Shown here piece by piece: positions 7,154 to 10,509 of a DNA stretch of 10,509 bases. The notes below the pieces were generated by a model, which had not been told where the DNA came from, did no database searches, and was given only the letters and a program-made list of their open reading frames with translations. The translations under genes were made by a program, and so were the position numbers. Numbering within the stretch: position 1 is the first letter of the stretch; each line of letters opens with the position of its first letter. Source of the DNA: Echinococcus granulosus (lineage: Eukaryota; Platyhelminthes; Cestoda; Cyclophyllidea; Taeniidae). The DNA lies in assembly GCF_000524195.1 (NCBI RefSeq), contig NW_020170541.1, positions 159,702-170,210 of the forward strand. The letters run 5' to 3'.

Positions 7154-7372
7154 ATGGAGAAGGGAAAGGAACAACAGGGAAAGAGGGAGCAGGGTAAAAG
7201 GAAAGAAAACAATGAAAATGAGAAGGAGATATTTGAGTTCCTTCTGCAAATATCAAAGAAAACATGTCCATCGTATGCGGAGTGTATGGAAAAATGCAAG
7301 AAAGTACAAGAGAAGTCCGGTGGTGGAGATGATGAGGACCCAGATGATAAAGAAAATAGGGAATCTGACTGA
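7154..7372 (+). CDS. Short PRRP-like paralogue, 72 residues
   Basis: The ATG at 7154 aligns with the ATG at 4944 of the large gene (both begin MEKG). The in-frame sequence just upstream is similar too (ISVDKE versus NSVNEKK), so the start is well supported. Residues 1-22 are basic and polar. Residues 23-52 correspond to the amphipathic helix of the large protein (EKEIFEFLLQISKK here), but three cysteines have appeared (CPSYAECMEKC). Residues 53-72 are acidic (GGGDDEDPDDKENRESD). The protein ends where the large one enters its long acidic part. It is either a compact functional relative or a truncated remnant. Two ATGs at 7101 and 7122 lie upstream in a different frame that stays open to 7385, which would interfere with scanning to this start. 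No signal peptide is seen. Confidence 0.55.
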   Translation: MEKGKEQQGKREQGKRKENNENEKEIFEFLLQISKKTCPSYAECMEKCKKVQEKSGGGDDEDPDDKENRESD

Positions 7373-7485
7373 TGAGGAGGAATGAAGTGCGTGGGAATCA
7401 CACAAATTTCCGCTTACATCTGAGTATTCCCTATTTTCCCAAATGTCTTCTCATATGATAATATCCAATTCGTCGATAAAAGCAT

Positions 7486-7956
7486 TCATTTCCTCGACTT
7501 CTTGACGTTTCCCTTTTCACCATGTTCCTCCTCTTTATCGTCTTCCTTTCCCTTTCCTCCATCACGAGACTCCTCGTCTTCTTCATCATCTGGCTTCTTG
7601 CCCTTTTCCATTTCATCGGATGTTTCTCCACCTTCTTCGCCTAGCAACTTGTCCCTTTCTCCTTTAAAAGTTTCTTCCTCTTCTTTATTATCTTGTGTCT
7701 CGCCCTTTCCTTCACCAGAATTCTCCTCTCCATCACCTGGCTTTTTTCCATCTCGTTCATCAATCGGCTGCTCCTCTTCCTCTGCTTTAGGTAGCCACTT
7801 CTCAAAGAACTCAGCAATTTGTTCATATATTTGTCTTGCTATTTTTGAGATAATCTCCAGGAAATCTTCACGCTTTCTTTTGCATCTATTACTTTTACTA
7901 TCTGCCTTCCTGGTCGGCTGTTCCTGCCCCTCTCCTTCTTTCATCCCCTTTTCCAT
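7486..7956 (-). pseudogene. Truncated large PRRP-like gene in repeat copy 2
   Basis: From the ATG at 7956 the frame encodes the first 153 residues of the large protein unchanged, including the helix-like region and the first acidic part. At the junction 7498/7497 it then adds S, R and K and stops at 7486-7488. The junction falls exactly between codons. The added tail comes from the antisense of the small PRRP 3' flank. The 31-residue repeats are absent. If the junction exists in vivo, a 156-residue protein with the native promoter (TATA-like at 8034-8041) could be made. The product resembles the short paralogue in layout, with a helix and a short acidic tail. Confidence 0.65.
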
Positions 7957-8033
7957 CTTCTTCTCATTAACTGAGTTCTTCTTGCATACATTCGAGCCCT
8001 TTAGATGGCTGTCTCGGGTGACCACCTACCTCG

Positions 8034-8472
8034 CTTTAATACTCTACCGGTAATCACACGCATATTCTTGTGCTGAGGCATTGTGATATCTTCAGGTGAT
8101 CTATTTGTGCACCGCATCCATTCTTTGTTCGCATTCTACTCTCACGCTCAATTCACGTGTTCTTGCCGCAGTTGTCACCTAGTCCTACCTTAAAATCAGC
8201 ATCTATCTTGACCCTACTCTTACCCCACTTCCCAGTGGATAACACTGCTTCCTGCGCTATGAACCCATAAACTGCTAACAGACCCCACCCTGTTTCGCAT
8301 TACAGCATAAGGCAGTAGGTGGATGGCTAAATTGTTGACATCTGGAAGCTGTATCGAATCGACTCATAATAATGAAAAACTTAACCAGATTCAGGCTTTG
8401 GATGGGTCGGTGCATAGCTTTACGGTCCCATGGCTATGTAGTCCCATGGCTGTATGCAGAATATGGTAGTAG
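8034..8472 (-). promoter_or_regulatory. Second copy of the large-PRRP promoter block
   Basis: Identical to 5022-5460, including the TATTAAAG element (here 8034-8041). It would drive the truncated frame ending at 7486. Arm 2 of the inverted pair recurs at 9602-10509. Confidence 0.55.
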
Positions 8473-8686
8473 GATAGGAATATCAAATAGACAGGCAAAC
8501 AGGTAGGTTTGCAGGCGTGTATCCATTTGCCTCATAAAAATACTTGGTGATGATGATGACGCCTTGTGTGGAAACGATCGCTGAGCAGGGCTACTGGATA
8601 CTTTGACTCAAAGAAAAGCAGTACCCAACGTGGGTGTCCATGAACACATAGTAAACAACTTTACTTAAGAAGGGCACATTTATAAG

Positions 8687-9307
8687 TCAGTCTGGTATTG
8701 TTCGAGATTCGTGTAGCGGCAATATCTCGCCAATGCATGGTTTCGCTTCTTCGTGGGAACTTTCTTTTGTCAAGTGGAGTTTTATACGTAGAACACTGTC
8801 CCACCGACGCAATAACGTAATAGAGCCTAAGGATTTTAGCATCGTCCTTTGAACCGTTTGGCTGATGTAATAATGGACGGCGCTTCTCACCGCGGCCTCT
8901 AATCCCTCCATTTTCCAACTAATAAAAATTTTTAATCCGGGTCCGGAGTTTGAGCAGTGATATCCTAAAATGCCTGTTCTCACAAAAACTACTCCTTCTA
9001 TACGGTCGCCTCTTTTGAGCCTGAAAATTGGTCTGGGTAAAATGGCTTGCTGAAGCAAGAAGAGAATTTGGTGCATTTCTTCTTTACTGGACTTTGGGTA
9101 TTCATAACAGACTATCTGTGGATATGCGAGCCACAGAATTTGCGACTTTATTGGGCCACCGTTGCCTAATGACGAAAGGGTATTAAACTCATGGTCTACA
9201 ACGACAGCAGTACCTCTGTTACCAATAGAGCTTAGCGATTCATTTGCTGCAAGATCATGTCCTATTTCCAAGACGGAATGAAGGTTTTCAGGGCAGCTAT
9301 TTCGTAG
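8687..9307 (-). pseudogene. Second copy of the rep-like frame
   Basis: Identical to the frame at 5675-6295, with the same absence of an early ATG (first in-frame ATG at 9076) and the same upstream stop. Having the same defect in both copies shows that it predates the tandem duplication, or that the two copies are one physical sequence read twice. Confidence 0.5.
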
Positions 9308-9508
9308 TTAATAGGATTGTGAGCCCTACCTTTACTTAGATTTTATTAACAGTCAGACAAGTTACATCAGGGTGGCTAAATAAAGCTTCATGATATGGTG
9401 ATATCAGAATGTCATGACGTGAAGGAGTTAGATGAAAACTCCCTCAGTTTTCAGCGAAATCGAGGGTTACCCCATCCACCAACCCAAAGGTAAATTATCT
9501 AGGCCAAA

Positions 9509-9880
9509 ATGGGTGCCATCAAAACGACGTTCCAGGATTCGAGGTGTCTCTTTGAACTGACCTTATGGTTTGAAGACAGTGTCCCACTGCGCAACCGGAA
9601 ATATGCTATTACTGTCGCATTCTACATACGGCCAAGTATCCACCCATCTAAAGCTTGGGGTTGGTTAAGTTTTTCATTACCATGGGTGAATTTGACACTG
9701 CTCCCAGATACATGCTATCTAAATATGCAACCCTTACTCTATGCTATATTACAAAAGGAAGTGGCCTATCAGCCATATCAAATATATAAGTTAATGGGCA
9801 CCCGGCATTCGCTGAGAAGTACACTTTACAGGAAAAAAGGTAATGGATCAGGATGGTATTTGGAGCAGGCACAGAAGTAG
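9509..9880 (+). CDS. Second copy of the uncertain 123-residue frame
   Basis: Identical to 6497-6868 and equally doubtful, because most of it lies in DNA shared with the PRRP upstream block (copy 2 of arm 2 starts near 9602). Confidence 0.2.
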   Translation: MGAIKTTFQDSRCLFELTLWFEDSVPLRNRKYAITVAFYIRPSIHPSKAWGWLSFSLPWVNLTLLPDTCYLNMQPLLYAILQKEVAYQPYQIYKLMGTRHSLRSTLYRKKGNGSGWYLEQAQK

Positions 9881-10084
9881 GGTCAAGGTAGACTCTTATG
9901 ATAAGGTAGTGATAGACGACTACTGAAGCATGAGCGCGTGAAATGAGCACGAGAATGGAATGTGAACAAAGTATAGATGCGGTGCACTAATAGATCACCC
10001 GGAGGTATCACAGTGTCTGAGCATAAGAATAGGCGGTAAAAAGATATCACGAGCCAATTTGTGCGTGATTGCTGGCAGAAAGAG

Positions 10085-10092
10085 CATAAAAG
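10085..10092 (+). promoter_or_regulatory. Second copy of the small-PRRP TATA-like element
   Basis: CATAAAAG, identical to 7073-7080 and 73 bases upstream of the ATG at 10166. Confidence 0.45.
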
Positions 10093-10165
10093 CGAGGTGG
10101 CCGGTCGTTTGAATGACCTTTTCTAGGAACTTTATGCAATTAAGCAGATCTCAGTCGATAAAGAG

Positions 10166-10384
10166 ATGGAGAAGGGAAAGGAACAACAGGGAAAGAGGGA
10201 GCAGGGTAAAAGGAAAGAAAACAATGAAAATGAGAAGGAGATATTTGAGTTCCTTCTGCAAATATCAAAGAAAACATGTCCATCGTATGCGGAGTGTATG
10301 GAAAAATGCAAGAAAGTACAAGAGAAGTCCGGTGGTGGAGATGATGAGGACCCAGATGATAAAGAAAATAGGGAATCTGACTGA
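10166..10384 (+). CDS. Second copy of the short PRRP-like paralogue
   Basis: Identical to the 72-residue frame at 7154-7372, with the same upstream context, including the out-of-frame ATGs at 10113 and 10134. The 3' flank is cut by the end of the window at the base where copy 1 meets copy 2. Confidence 0.55.
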   Translation: MEKGKEQQGKREQGKRKENNENEKEIFEFLLQISKKTCPSYAECMEKCKKVQEKSGGGDDEDPDDKENRESD

Positions 10385-10509
10385 TGAGGAGGAATGAAGT
10401 GCGTGGGAATCACACAAATTTCCGCTTACATCTGAGTATTCCCTATTTTCCCAAATGTCTTCTCATATGATAATATCCAATTCGTCGATAAAAGCATTCA
10501 TTTCCTCGA

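Larger units (their letters stand above)
4486..7497. repeat. 3012-bp direct tandem repeat, copy 1
   Basis: Every position compared in this segment equals the base 3012 positions later. The upstream limit is sharp: 4485 is G and 7497 is A, while 4486 and 7498 are both C and continue identically (CTTCTTGACG). The unit contains the 5' half of the large PRRP gene, its promoter block, the rep-like frame, and the small PRRP gene with part of its 3' flank. Confidence 0.97.
6590..7497 (+). repeat. Arm 2 of the diverged inverted repeat (small PRRP locus)
   Basis: This is the plus-strand counterpart of 3505-5460 on the minus strand, with homologous upstream region, start codon, helix-coding part and 3' flank. 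It lacks about 0.8-0.9 kb corresponding to the acidic repeats. About 1.1 kb (5460-6590) containing the rep-like frame separates the arms. The tandem-duplication junction at 7497/7498 falls inside the 3' flank of this arm. Confidence 0.78.
7498..10509. repeat. 3012-bp direct tandem repeat, copy 2
   Basis: This copy directly abuts copy 1 with no intervening base and ends exactly at the last base of the window (TTTCCTCGA, as at 7489-7497). All translated frames in the two copies are identical, and I found no substitution in the stretches compared. Identity this complete means either a very recent duplication or a computational or molecular artefact of a circular template. Confidence 0.97.

Noticed and set aside
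7120..7401. 93-codon minus-strand frame rich in S and F
   Set aside because: Antisense shadow of the small PRRP gene.

Overview
The window reads as eukaryotic, probably insect-associated, DNA. It has moderate GC, sparse short reading frames, TATA-type elements, an AATAAA signal, and no ribosome-binding sites or operons. The best fit I can offer is a polydnavirus of the ichnovirus type, as an encapsidated circular segment or its proviral form in a parasitoid wasp. Two kinds of gene suggest this: polar-residue-rich proteins (PRRP-like) and an open frame that resembles the ichnovirus repeat-element (rep) family. That assignment is inference from protein character; no search was possible. The structural observations below do not depend on it.

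Layout. Positions 1-3480 are nearly empty of convincing coding sequence. The exception is a small signal-peptide-like frame at 1394-1678, broken by an early stop and followed by AATAAA. A large acidic, repeat-containing PRRP-like gene lies on the minus strand (3889-4944). It carries about five in-frame units of 93 bp. Its upstream region (5022-5460) is followed by a rep-like frame (minus, 5675-6295) that lacks an early ATG. Next comes an inverted, diverged copy of the same PRRP promoter block (6590-7080, plus), which leads into a short PRRP paralogue (7154-7372). The two PRRP genes therefore lie head to head around the rep-like frame. They share promoter, start-codon context and 3' flank, and the small one lacks almost all of the acidic repeat part.

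The most striking feature is a direct tandem duplication. Positions 4486-7497 and 7498-10509 are two 3012-bp copies with no difference found. The window is exactly 4485 + 2 x 3012 bases and ends on the last base of the second copy. The junction cuts the large PRRP gene, so copy 2 holds only a 156-residue truncated version with three new residues at its end. This may be a real recent duplication. It may also be an assembly path through two molecules, a 7497-bp circle and a nested 3012-bp circle. Nested segments are known for ichnoviruses.
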